In this document: piece after piece, positions 1 to 7,501 of the stretch
How the letters are laid out: the number at the start of each line of letters is the position of its first letter
Numbering within the stretch: position 1 is the first letter of the stretch
Translations under genes and position numbers: made by a program
From: Pandoraea communis
GTDB taxonomy: Bacteria > Pseudomonadota > Gammaproteobacteria > Burkholderiales > Burkholderiaceae
Length of the DNA: 64,000 nt
Direction: 5' to 3'
NCBI RefSeq assembly: GCF_902459745.1
Contig: NZ_CABPSJ010000007.1
Span: 248,001 to 312,000 of the forward strand
The notes under the pieces: generated by a model
The model's input: only the letters and a program-made list of their open reading frames with translations
The model's database searches: none
What the model was told of the DNA's origin: nothing

Positions 1-163
1 GTTGCTGAAGCCGAGTGTTCAGCGCGGGAGTGGCTTCGCCGACCTCGAGATTGGCTTCATCTGCGAGGTCTTTCAGTAGCGCCTTCACGTCCGCCAACAG
101 CGCGTCCGCATCGTGGATCAGTGTCTGCCGGTGATTCATACGTTCCGTAGGGATGTCATTCAT
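1..163 (-). CDS. DUF883/ElaB-YqjD family protein, C-terminus cut by window edge
   Basis: The first 54 codons are present and the gene runs off the left edge. The N-terminus (MNDIPTERMNHRQTLI...) leads into an acidic, leucine-rich amphipathic helix, LLADVKALLKDLADEANLEV, typical of the ElaB/YqjD/DUF883 family. Family members usually end in a single C-terminal membrane helix and associate with the inner membrane and ribosomes in stationary phase; that part lies outside the window. The ATG at 161-163 is preceded by a GGAGC Shine-Dalgarno. A second in-frame ATG eight codons later is possible. It is the outermost gene seen of the stress island. Confidence 0.75.
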   Translation of the reverse strand, partial: MNDIPTERMNHRQTLIHDADALLADVKALLKDLADEANLEVGEATPALNTRLQQ

Positions 164-370
164 TTTTCGCTCCGGTCGACGCCAACAGTGGACTCAAGCT
201 CGCGCCCTGTCTGGGCGCGGGCATCAAGTTCAATATAGACATACGACGTAGACGCGACATGACATGGAACAAATTGCGTTCACGTTCGCGCGTTGCCGTC
301 AGGCCGCGTAGATTGCAGCACGCCAGAATGGCTTGTCATGGGAAGCGTTGCACACGCCCAGCGAGGAAGC

Positions 371-399
371 CGATCAAGTGTGCGCTGAAAACTTGATCG
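371..399 (-). terminator. Inverted repeat after the response regulator gene
   Basis: A perfect 9-bp inverted repeat (CGATCAAGT / ACTTGATCG) with an 11-nt loop lies 14 bp past the stop of the response regulator. There is no strong U-tract, so it may be a weak terminator or an mRNA 3'-end stabiliser rather than a classical intrinsic terminator. Confidence 0.45.
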
Positions 400-412
400 T
401 GCCGGCGCATTG

Positions 413-1060
413 TCACGGACTTTTGCCTTCTTCGAAGATCTGGTTGCGAAGTGCATAGTGCACAAGTTGCACATCACCGGATATCTGCATTTTCTCCATG
501 ATGCGCATCTTGTAGGTGCTAATCGTTTTGGGACTCACACACAGAGCATCGGCAATGACGGTGAGCGTTTCTCCGCGGACCAGGCGATGATAGACCTCCA
601 GTTCGCGGCTGGAGAGGCGCCGGTGAGGCGCGTCGCCGCAATCGGTGCGAAAGCTCGACGCCAACTTTCCCGCAATCGAATGGCTGACATACGTGCCGCC
701 GCGTGCCACATGCTCGAGTGCTGTTACGAGTTCTTCGGCCGCGCTCTCCTTGGTCAGATATCCTGCCGCCCCCGCTTGGAAAGCCCGAACGATGTATTGC
801 TCCTCGGAGTGCATAGTCAATACCAATACGCGCAAACCCGGATGCGCGTCCCGCAGTATCCGGATCAATTCCAATCCGTTCCTGCCCGGCATCGACAAAT
901 CGAGTAGCAGCACGTTTGGGGAACAATCTCGAACTAACGAAGGAATTTGAGCGCCGTCCGCCGCCTCACCGACGACGTCAAACGTGCCGGCCCCTTCCAG
1001 GATGTGCTTGATGCCGTCGCGAACAACGGCGTGATCGTCAGCGATCATGACGCGTGTCAT
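413..1060 (-). CDS. NarL/FixJ-family two-component response regulator
   Basis: The 215-residue protein has an N-terminal receiver domain (residues 4-118) with the acidic pair D8/D9, phospho-acceptor D54 in LLLDLSMPGR and the conserved lysine in GYLTKES. A C-terminal LuxR-type helix-turn-helix follows (about 148-205; LSSRELEV...VSPKTISTYKMRI). The start at 1060 is chosen because GGAGACAAGAA sits directly upstream and the receiver domain begins there; the open frame extends 71 codons further without domain content. It is a close paralogue of the regulator at 20118-20762. The only histidine kinase nearby is at 16178-18163, so both regulators may share it (inference). Confidence 0.93.
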   Translation of the reverse strand: MTRVMIADDHAVVRDGIKHILEGAGTFDVVGEAADGAQIPSLVRDCSPNVLLLDLSMPGRNGLELIRILRDAHPGLRVLVLTMHSEEQYIVRAFQAGAAGYLTKESAAEELVTALEHVARGGTYVSHSIAGKLASSFRTDCGDAPHRRLSSRELEVYHRLVRGETLTVIADALCVSPKTISTYKMRIMEKMQISGDVQLVHYALRNQIFEEGKSP

Positions 1061-1553
1061 TTCTTGTCTCCAACTCGATCGCCAACTGCAACAGCAATTG
1101 CAATTGAAGCGGTGTGGTGAGGTTTTTGACTCGGTAGAGAAATGACGTGACCAATCCGTATCGGGGGCACCTGCCCATACGCCAACTATAGATCGGCAGT
1201 CGTCAAGCGCAAGCCACGCACTAATACTGTGCCAACACGTTCGCCGAGCGCCACAGCGACGCCGTGCTCTCACTGTACGTCCTTAACCATGTAACGTGTC
1301 TGGTATTGATGCGTAAATCAACCGAAAAGATGAGAGAGAACCTTCCAATCGGCGGATCTATTGCATGGCGTGGCGCGATCCGATTTAAATAATATTTCGG
1401 CCACTGCATGCATAATCAGGCGATCTGAAGCGATTTCGGAGGAAGGCGATCATTGTCGAATGAAAGTCGACAATCGCTGGCGCGGAGCGGCATTGGAACG
1501 CGTGAGGGGGGAAAGCCCCCCTCCCCCAAACACTTTTCCCCAACAAAAAGGAC
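1061..1553. other. Intergenic region with no recognisable gene
   Basis: This 493-bp stretch separates the response regulator start from the Hsp20 stop. It should hold the promoter of the regulator gene. An FNR-like dyad at 1306-1321 has two perfect half sites (TTGAT, ATCAA), but they are separated by six instead of four bases. The small open frames here lack ribosome-binding sites and domain content. Confidence 0.6.
1505..1523. terminator. GC-only hairpin downstream of the Hsp20 gene
   Basis: Six G and six C residues face each other across an AAAG loop, about 30 bp beyond the stop of the Hsp20 gene at 1554. It lacks a clear U-tract on either strand, so termination strength is uncertain. Confidence 0.45.
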
Positions 1554-1982
1554 TTACTGAATGGTCAACTCCCGTTGACCGCTGTCAGTCCGCTTTGGGA
1601 GCACAAGTTCGAGAACGCCATCGCGATAATTCGCTTGGGCTTTGTCCTTGTCGACGGTTTGCGATAGCGTAAAGCTGCGATACATATCGCCTTCATAGCG
1701 CTCGCGGTGCACGAAGTTCCCGTTATCTTTCTTTTCCGTCGCCGTGCTCACATGAGCGCTGATGGAAACCTGATTTCCGTCTACGGCAACCTTGATGTTT
1801 TCCTTGCTGACACCAGGCATATCGGCGCGCACCGTAAATTGCTTGTCGTCTTCTTCGACGTCCAGCTTGATTTGCATGCGCTTGGAGCTTTCCAGCGCCA
1901 AGGGACGCCAAAACGCATTGCGAATGAGATTCTCAAAGGGCTCATCGAAACTCAATGGATCGAATCGGGTAATGTTTGCCAT
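1554..1982 (-). CDS. Hsp20/alpha-crystallin family small heat shock protein
   Basis: The 142-residue protein carries an alpha-crystallin domain over roughly residues 36-140. It starts at IKLDVEEDDKQFTVRADMPGV and ends with the family's GVLELVLPK motif. It would act as an ATP-independent cytoplasmic holdase that keeps damaged proteins soluble. The N-terminal arm (FEPFENL-like region, residues 12-30) is short, as in bacterial class A/B proteins, and the C-terminus lacks an obvious IXI tail. The start is supported by CGGAGTC upstream. A consensus FNR box lies 127 bp upstream (2109-2122) with a TATAGA-like -10 about 20 bp after it, so induction by oxygen limitation is likely, as for the DosR-controlled HspX of mycobacteria. 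Confidence 0.95.
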   Translation of the reverse strand: MANITRFDPLSFDEPFENLIRNAFWRPLALESSKRMQIKLDVEEDDKQFTVRADMPGVSKENIKVAVDGNQVSISAHVSTATEKKDNGNFVHRERYEGDMYRSFTLSQTVDKDKAQANYRDGVLELVLPKRTDSGQRELTIQ

Positions 1983-2108
1983 GACTGACTCCGAAGGTTG
2001 AATGCCTAAGTGCGGTCCAGGCTCAAGGAACAGCGCCTGACGAGAGGTCGTTTTCGTTCCGATCCGGTTCGCACGTTATCTAATCTATAAGCGGGCCGAA
2101 TCGGCGGA

Positions 2109-2122
2109 TTGACTGACATCAA
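2109..2122 (-). promoter_or_regulatory. FNR/ANR box for the Hsp20 gene
   Basis: TTGACTGACATCAA fits TTGAY-N4-RTCAA. It lies between the MgtC-family stop (2142) and the Hsp20 start. A TATAGATTAGATA stretch (minus strand, about 2088-2076) follows at the distance expected for the -10 of a class II FNR promoter. Confidence 0.75.
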
Positions 2123-2141
2123 GAGAGGACTTCGTTCCCGG

Positions 2142-3392
2142 TCATCGGTATGCGGGCGAAAAGACATAACCTAGCCAGACCGCGCCCATCACGAGGACAA
2201 GCCCCGGGACCACGATCTTCGCGAAGCGGGGCCCGCCGGAGAGCAGCGCCACAACCCCCTTGGAGAAGGCGTTCGTCGAGGCACCCGCAAGTATTGGCAG
2301 CGCTGCGCCGGCAGCGCTTAACCGCCCCTGCTCCGCCAGCGAGGTGACGCTCGCCGCGACGGAGTGGGCATCCGCGAGGCCGCCCGCCATCGCCACGGCC
2401 AGCAAACCGGCATTGCCGAACCAACGGGAAAGCACTCCCGACGCGAGCATGACGAGCGACACGCTCGCCGTCAGCACCAACGCCGACCTCATGTCGATGC
2501 CGCCGCCCACGTGAACGGTTTGTGGTGTTGCCTGCCGGCTCGCCCGCCATAGCGCCCACAGTGCGTACGCTAGCGCCATGCTTGCGCCCGCGCCAAGAGG
2601 CAGCGCCAGATCGATCAGAACGCTCGGGAAGATGGTTCCGATCACGATGCCGAGCTGAATCATCGTGGCAATGGTGGAGAGCACGGCGCCCGCTGCGGCA
2701 GCGAGTAGCAGTTCGGGATTACGCTTGACGTGCGAACCCATCGCGCTGATCGTTGCGATGCTCGAGGCAAACCCCGAGACAAACCCCGTGACTGGAAGCC
2801 CGGCGCTGGGCCCGAGCGCTCGTTGTGCAAAATGTCCGATGACGGCTATCGACAGCATCACGACCGTGAATCGCCAGATCGTGTAAGGATTGAGCGAGTA
2901 AAAGGTGTCGATCGCCCGGTCGGGAAGTATCGGCAGAATCACAAGCGCTGCCACTGCAAGCACGAGCATGTCTTGCAGTTCCGCTTCCGTCACCATGCGG
3001 GTGACGAGGTGATGCAAGTGAAAACGCACCTGCATCACGCATGCAACCGCCACGGCGATCGCAATGCTCAATGCGGGGTTGCGCTGTGCCGTCGCGCCGA
3101 GGAGCAGCGTCAGGATCAACCCGATCTCCGTGGTAATCCCGGGATCGTCATGAGGGCGCATATACGCAGCCGTCAACAGTGCGCAAAGCGCGAGAACGAC
3201 GGCGATCAGCAGCCAGACGCCCCCGGAAGACATGGCCACCGCCCCGAGAACCGAGGTCAGTGCAAACGTCCGGATGCCCGCAGCGGCGCGTTCGCGCGTG
3301 GTGCCTTTGCGCCGTTCCCGTTCAGCGCCAATCAGCAAGCCGGCAGCCAATGCGGTTGCATAAGGCAGGAGGTCGAGCACGGGTTCGGTCAT
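2142..3392 (-). CDS. MgtC/SapB N-terminal plus DUF4010 membrane protein
   Basis: The integral inner-membrane protein has about 416 residues and some eleven to twelve hydrophobic segments. The first 140 residues resemble the MgtC/SapB domain (AGLLIGAERERRKG at the first helix, then TTEIGLILTLLLGA). The remainder matches the DUF4010 pattern (GLPVTGFVSGFASSIATISAMG and TNAFSKGVVALLSGG near the end). The family's transported substrate is not established; MgtC relatives influence magnesium homeostasis and ATP synthase. The start at 3392 is preferred because an AGG motif sits seven bases upstream; ATG 3405-3407, five codons earlier, is the alternative. It transcribes toward hsp20, away from the universal stress gene at 3563. 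Confidence 0.85.
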   Translation of the reverse strand: MTEPVLDLLPYATALAAGLLIGAERERRKGTTRERAAAGIRTFALTSVLGAVAMSSGGVWLLIAVVLALCALLTAAYMRPHDDPGITTEIGLILTLLLGATAQRNPALSIAIAVAVACVMQVRFHLHHLVTRMVTEAELQDMLVLAVAALVILPILPDRAIDTFYSLNPYTIWRFTVVMLSIAVIGHFAQRALGPSAGLPVTGFVSGFASSIATISAMGSHVKRNPELLLAAAAGAVLSTIATMIQLGIVIGTIFPSVLIDLALPLGAGASMALAYALWALWRASRQATPQTVHVGGGIDMRSALVLTASVSLVMLASGVLSRWFGNAGLLAVAMAGGLADAHSVAASVTSLAEQGRLSAAGAALPILAGASTNAFSKGVVALLSGGPRFAKIVVPGLVLVMGAVWLGYVFSPAYR

Positions 3393-3562
3393 GGTATGCC
3401 TGTCCATTACCAGTGGGGATAAGGGCTAGCATAGGCGACAGAGGTCGGATGCCGAACCTAGGTGCGGCCGGATATTGACCGAACGCAAGGGGCTCGCGCC
3501 ACGAGGGCTTATGCTGTCAATTGTTCGTGGCCAAGGGGCGCATCCGAGATGCGGCATCAATC

Positions 3563-4522
3563 ATGGAACCTGTCTCACAATTGTTGTCGCCGCATGGTAT
3601 TCGCGAGCCTTTCCGGCGAATCCTTGTGGCCGTCGATCCCGCCGGCGCGTCGCAGAATGCGGTTGCCTACACGACGCGCCTTTGCACGCACGAAACTCAG
3701 GTGCTGGTTTTGGGGTTTTTCGAGGATCCCGCAGCCTTCCTCACGCCGCACTCGCGAACGCCGGCGGATATGCGCCAGGCGTTCAATGAACTGCAGGAAG
3801 ACGAGCTTCTCGCCCTGGAGCGCGCGAAAGTGGCATTGCAACGCAGTGGCGCGTCGGTCCATCACCGCCTTCTTGGCCGCGCGCTGGGGAATCGGGACAT
3901 ATCTGCGGGTATCGGCAGGGTCTCCAATGAATGGAATGCCGACCTCGTCGTCGTGGGCGCGGAGCCGGCCGATGGGCGCTTTGCCACGTTGACCACCCGG
4001 GTCTCTGGCGTTCTCGCAGAACACACACATCGCGCAATTCTCGTGATTCCCGAGCGCGCGATCGAATCGTCATTGCATCTGCCTTGCCGGATATTGTTCG
4101 CAGTGGACGGCAGCGACGCCTCAATGAATGCGGTGCGCACCGGTATGCGGTTCGCCCCCGCGCACGCGCAGTTGCTGGCCGTCTATGTGGAAGGCCGGGG
4201 CGTGGACTTGTCTGATCTGAAGGAGTCTTCGCGATCGCCATCGTCCGGCATGTCCAGAGGCGAGCGCGCACTGGATTCAGCCACGGCACTCATGTCGGCG
4301 CAAGCCCCGAACGCGACGATTGAGCGTCGGTTATCGCACACAGGCATGACCGAGGATGTGGCGGCAGCGATTGTTCGGGAGACGCGCGAATGGGAGGCCG
4401 ATCTCGTTGTCATTGGCGCACAGGATCGCGAAGGGTTGTCCTCGTGGTTCAACGGACATGAGAACGAACGCGTCGCCCGGGTGATCGATCGCCCGTTGCT
4501 GGTCGTCAATGGGGCGGGCTGA
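3563..4522 (+). CDS. Tandem universal stress protein (two UspA domains)
   Basis: The protein of about 319 residues has two UspA folds. The first begins FRRILVAVDPAGASQNAV and ends in HTHRAILVIPE. The second begins LPCRILFAVDGSDASMNAV and ends with NERVARVIDRPLLVVNG. The ATP-binding G-2x-G-9x-G(S/T) loop is degenerate in both halves, so nucleotide binding is uncertain. It would be cytoplasmic. The start is uncertain: ATG 3563 fits the domain edge but has a weak ribosome-binding site, and an upstream frame opens at 3521. A degenerate FNR-like sequence (TTGACCGAACGCAA, 3475-3488) lies in the divergent intergenic region shared with the MgtC gene. Confidence 0.88.
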   Translation: MEPVSQLLSPHGIREPFRRILVAVDPAGASQNAVAYTTRLCTHETQVLVLGFFEDPAAFLTPHSRTPADMRQAFNELQEDELLALERAKVALQRSGASVHHRLLGRALGNRDISAGIGRVSNEWNADLVVVGAEPADGRFATLTTRVSGVLAEHTHRAILVIPERAIESSLHLPCRILFAVDGSDASMNAVRTGMRFAPAHAQLLAVYVEGRGVDLSDLKESSRSPSSGMSRGERALDSATALMSAQAPNATIERRLSHTGMTEDVAAAIVRETREWEADLVVIGAQDREGLSSWFNGHENERVARVIDRPLLVVNGAG

Positions 4523-4548
4523 CCGGGTGTCGGGTGTTGCCAGGCCCG

Positions 4549-5010
4549 CTACGGGCAGGCCGACTTGACAACGAGCACCGGCAGATCCGCATGTTGAAGC
4601 ACGCGATTGGCCTCACTCCCGAGCGTGAGGCGAGCGAGCCCCCGGCGGCCATGCGTTCCGGTAACCACGAGATCCGCCCCGACACGCTTCGCTTCGGAAA
4701 GCAACCGATCCGCGATATGCATGTGGCTGTCCACAAGCGGAAGCGCCAGGAAGCCGGCGGCAACTCCCTCACGGGCCAATAGGTTCAACGCCGCTTCCCG
4801 CACGGCCAGCGTCTCGGCACTCTGCACGTTCCGAACTTCGGCAACCGACGGCAGCGCCGCAGCCATCAACGGGAAGTAAAGCGCAGGGTCCACTTCGACA
4901 TAGGCAACGCGCAGGCTCGCCCCCAGCGCCCGGGCGAGCTTTGCCGCATGAACCAGAGCCGTCTTCGATGGCTCGCTGCCATCAAAGGCCACCATAATGT
5001 TGTGATACAT
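4549..5010 (-). CDS. Universal stress protein, single UspA domain
   Basis: The 153-residue protein begins MYHNIMVAFDGSEPSKTAL, the classical UspA start. It contains the ATP-binding signature GTHGRRGLARLTLGSEANRV near residues 121-140 and ends in LPVLVVK, so it is probably an ATP-binding Usp. TGGAGGCAAT precedes the ATG. It is the last gene of a probable operon with the BON protein (5595-6248) and the PPOX protein (5061-5534), with gaps of 60 and 50 bp. The operon is likely driven from the FNR box at 6371-6384. Confidence 0.95.
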   Translation of the reverse strand: MYHNIMVAFDGSEPSKTALVHAAKLARALGASLRVAYVEVDPALYFPLMAAALPSVAEVRNVQSAETLAVREAALNLLAREGVAAGFLALPLVDSHMHIADRLLSEAKRVGADLVVTGTHGRRGLARLTLGSEANRVLQHADLPVLVVKSACP

Positions 5011-5060
5011 ATTGCCTCCACGCGCTTCGCTACGAGGTAAGCCGGCCAATGACGAAGCCG

Positions 5061-5534
5061 CTATTCTCTGTGGCGTTTTGACGGGATCGTGACGATGTCG
5101 ATATGACCGAACCCACGGCTGTAATCCAGCACCTTGATGGCCCACGACTCCAGCTTTACAACCGTTGTTCTGCTCGATCCATGTTCCGGCACTCGTGTCC
5201 ATGCGTCCGGAAAGCGTGCGTCGAGTAGCCGGATTGCGAGTGAGCGCTCGGCGGATTCGTCCGACAGAATTTCTGCAAACGCGTGGCCAGACAGCCCTTT
5301 GATTTCGGGCCATTTCGTGTAGGGTTTGTAGAGGCAGAAGGACACCTGCGCATTGCGCTCGATATTCGCTATCTTGCGGCTGTCGCGTCCGGTGGCGAAG
5401 TAGATGTCGAGTCCATGATGAACGAAACACACGACGTCCGACTGAGTATTCCCGTCTGCCATCAGCGTGGCGAGCGATAACTCTCTGCAACCGTCGAGAA
5501 TGTCCAGCATGACGGCTTCCAGTATTGCGTTCAT
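5061..5534 (-). CDS. Pyridoxamine 5'-phosphate oxidase-like (PPOX) flavin-binding protein
   Basis: The 157-residue protein has a split-barrel FMN-binding fold. It opens with an LATLMADGNTQSDVVCFVHH strand pair, then IYFATGRDSRKIANIERNAQVSFC, the hallmark of PPOX/general stress protein 26 relatives. Such proteins bind FMN, F420 or haem; the substrate here cannot be told from sequence. A strong ribosome-binding site (AGGAGG) precedes the start. Small PPOX proteins also occur in the mycobacterial hypoxia regulon, which fits its place between BON and Usp genes in a likely FNR-controlled operon. Confidence 0.85.
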   Translation of the reverse strand: MNAILEAVMLDILDGCRELSLATLMADGNTQSDVVCFVHHGLDIYFATGRDSRKIANIERNAQVSFCLYKPYTKWPEIKGLSGHAFAEILSDESAERSLAIRLLDARFPDAWTRVPEHGSSRTTVVKLESWAIKVLDYSRGFGHIDIVTIPSKRHRE

Positions 5535-5594
5535 CAGGGGCCTCCTATGTGTCGCTCCGGCTCACAGCGATGGCGCCGCCAGCGCCCCGCTCGC

Positions 5595-6248
5595 TCACTC
5601 GACAGTCATCCGGTCCACGACCGCGCATACGCCATGCGTCGTCATGGCTGCGCCTCGGATTGCCTCTTTCTCGGCCAGAGAATGAACTTTGCCCGTCAGG
5701 AGCACTTCGCCGTTACCCAACAGGGAGATTTCGATGTGGTGGGCCTCGCGCAGCGCCTGTCGAGCCAGCGCCGCGGCAATATGGCCGACGACTTCCGAAC
5801 GGCGGGGACTGTCCTGCACCTTGATGTCGTTGATGACGCCCCTCACGCCTCGCAACGTGCGAACGGCATTTTCAGCGAGTACGCGCTGCGTATAGGATTC
5901 GACGCTTCCCTCGATCGTGACCCAGCCGCTCTCCACCTTGACGTGCATGCTGTCCACCGGCAGCCCGGCGTGCCACTTCAGGACGGCGAGCGCCGCTTTC
6001 GCGATATCGGCGTCCGTGTGCCGGTCCTTCGACGTTGGCAAGACCTCCAACGACACAACGATCGCGCGTGCGCCGGCGACGCGTGCGGCGACGCGCTCCG
6101 CCTCGCACTTTTCAAGAAAACTCGCCACATTGCCTGATAGCGTGACGATGCCGTCCTGAACTTCCACGCCAATCTCATTGGCATGAATGCTGGTGTCGCG
6201 CGCGAGTTCGTCCATCACATCGCGCTGCAATTGGGAATCCGTCTTCAT
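5595..6248 (-). CDS. Protein with three BON domains
   Basis: The 217-residue protein is built of three successive BON modules (about 1-70, 78-145 and 150-217). Each shows the pattern V-x-D/E-G-x-V-x-L-x-G-x-V (GIVTLSGNV, GWVTIEGSV, GEVLLTGKV). BON domains bind phospholipid or other surfaces and occur in OsmY. Unlike OsmY there is no signal peptide, so a cytoplasmic location is likely. GGAGAAACCCC precedes the ATG. It is the first gene of the BON-PPOX-Usp operon, and the FNR box at 6371-6384 lies 123 bp upstream of its start. Confidence 0.92.
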   Translation of the reverse strand: MKTDSQLQRDVMDELARDTSIHANEIGVEVQDGIVTLSGNVASFLEKCEAERVAARVAGARAIVVSLEVLPTSKDRHTDADIAKAALAVLKWHAGLPVDSMHVKVESGWVTIEGSVESYTQRVLAENAVRTLRGVRGVINDIKVQDSPRRSEVVGHIAAALARQALREAHHIEISLLGNGEVLLTGKVHSLAEKEAIRGAAMTTHGVCAVVDRMTVE

Positions 6249-6370
6249 GGGGTTTCTCCGAGCCGTGGTGCCGATTCACGCGATATGACACGTCGGCGAC
6301 GCCCGTACCGCGATATACGCCTTCACCTTAGCCCTGTGCGCGGTGTATTGCCGGGTTCTCCTGCCGTCGC

Positions 6371-6384
6371 TTGACCAGCGTCAA
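6371..6384 (-). promoter_or_regulatory. FNR/ANR box for the BON-PPOX-Usp operon
   Basis: TTGACCAGCGTCAA is a perfect TTGAC-N4-GTCAA dyad. Its centre is 129 bp upstream of the BON gene start. It shares the 374-bp divergent region with a second, oppositely serving box at 6489-6502. Confidence 0.75.
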
Positions 6385-6488
6385 TTCGCCCCGGCGAAGC
6401 GCCTGTCGCGCAATGCGGCATTCGTAGTCCCGACGACAGCGAACAACGCCCTTCAGAGAGCTGTCGCCGGTCATCGACTCTCCGGACA

Positions 6489-6502
6489 TTGATTCGCATC
6501 AA
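6489..6502 (+). promoter_or_regulatory. Consensus FNR/ANR box for the tandem Usp gene at 6623
   Basis: TTGATTCGCATCAA is an exact match to TTGAT-N4-ATCAA. Its centre is about 128 bp upstream of the ATG at 6623. Possible -10 hexamers follow (GATTAC near 6534 or TATAAC at 6545-6550), which would place the box near -41.5 or -61.5, both usual for FNR activation. Confidence 0.8.
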
Positions 6503-6622
6503 CGAGATGTCGTGAGTGCACCCGCTGTGACGTGATTACAGACGTATAACAAAAACACGCCCGTGCGGGAATCTGCGCTGTCAAGGGCGAACGGCTACGT
6601 GCCCTACGCAAGGAGGAACAAA

Positions 6623-7450
6623 ATGAGCCTACGGAGAATTTGCGTCCATGTGGATGACACTGCGACGAGTGCCGCGCGGTTGCGCTTCAGCGGGCTGCTC
6701 GCTCGTCAGCACGATGCCAGCCTCGCCGGCATCTATCTGCCGCATCGGCCTGGCGCCGTGCATGCCGGACAACCCGAATCGTCCGGGACTCGCTATCAGA
6801 CGGAGGGGCGCTCTCAGGCGGCCTTGCACGCGGCCGAACATCTTTTCAGGGAAGTCTGTGCCGAACACGATGTCACCGGAGACTGGCACGCGCCGTTCGG
6901 CGCCCCGACAACCATTCTGTCGAACTTCGCCAAAGCCACCGACCTTTGCGTTGTCGGCCAGCCCGATGCACCGGGCGGCGTTGCCGCGCTGGGTGTCGAC
7001 GGCATCGGAGACATCATTGTGTCGGCGGGCGTTCCGCTACTGGGACTCCCCCACAATGTCACCTTGCCGCGTGAAATTCGACGCATCGTGGTCGCGTGGA
7101 ACGGCTCGCGTGAGGCACGTCGCGCCATTGGCGATGCCTGGCAACTGCTGGGGCGTGCCCAGGACATTTTCGTCGTGGGCATCAACCGCGCGCCGGCCGG
7201 CGACGACCCTTCGCTCGCCGACGTCGTGCGGCTGATGGAGAGCCATGGGTTGCGCGCAAAGGCCGTATCGGTGAGACAAGATACCGAAGCAAGTGACGGC
7301 GTTCAGTTGCTCGCGGTGTCAGAGGAGCACGAGGCCGACTTGCTTGTCATGGGCGCCTATGGACACGGGCCGTCGCGTGAACGCGTCTTCGGCGGCGCAA
7401 CCCGGACGGTGCTCAAGCACATGACCACCCCCGTACTGCTCTCTCACTGA
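6623..7450 (+). CDS. Tandem universal stress protein (two UspA domains)
   Basis: The 275-residue protein belongs to the degenerate-plus-canonical tandem Usp type. The N-terminal half (MSLRRICVHVDDTATSAARL) lacks the nucleotide loop. The C-terminal half (IRRIVVAWNGSREARRAI, from about residue 152) ends in the full ATP signature MGAYGHGPSRERVFGGATRTVL and TTPVLLSH. The start at 6623 is fixed by AAGGAGGA eight bases upstream. It is similar in plan to the Usp at 15111-15953. It is monocistronic, followed by a bidirectional hairpin, and preceded by an exact FNR box. Confidence 0.95.
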   Translation: MSLRRICVHVDDTATSAARLRFSGLLARQHDASLAGIYLPHRPGAVHAGQPESSGTRYQTEGRSQAALHAAEHLFREVCAEHDVTGDWHAPFGAPTTILSNFAKATDLCVVGQPDAPGGVAALGVDGIGDIIVSAGVPLLGLPHNVTLPREIRRIVVAWNGSREARRAIGDAWQLLGRAQDIFVVGINRAPAGDDPSLADVVRLMESHGLRAKAVSVRQDTEASDGVQLLAVSEEHEADLLVMGAYGHGPSRERVFGGATRTVLKHMTTPVLLSH

Positions 7451-7469
7451 CCCGGTCCGATGGATTCGC

Positions 7470-7500
7470 ACTGCAGCCGCTTCGGGGGCTGCGGTGTTCC
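7470..7500. terminator. Bidirectional hairpin between convergent genes
   Basis: GCAGCCGC and GGGGCTGC pair with one mismatch around a UUCG tetraloop, between the convergent Usp (stop 7450) and NRAMP-type (stop 7502) genes. The U-tract is weak on both sides. Confidence 0.6.
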
Positions 7501-7501
7501 C

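Noticed and set aside
1306-1321. FNR-like dyad TTGAT-N6-ATCAA upstream of the response regulator
   Set aside because: Both half sites are perfect but the spacer is six bases instead of four, which FNR does not normally accept.
3475-3488. FNR-like sequence upstream of the tandem Usp gene at 3563
   Set aside because: The right half site (CGCAA) is degenerate; only the left half fits, so it was not listed as a box.
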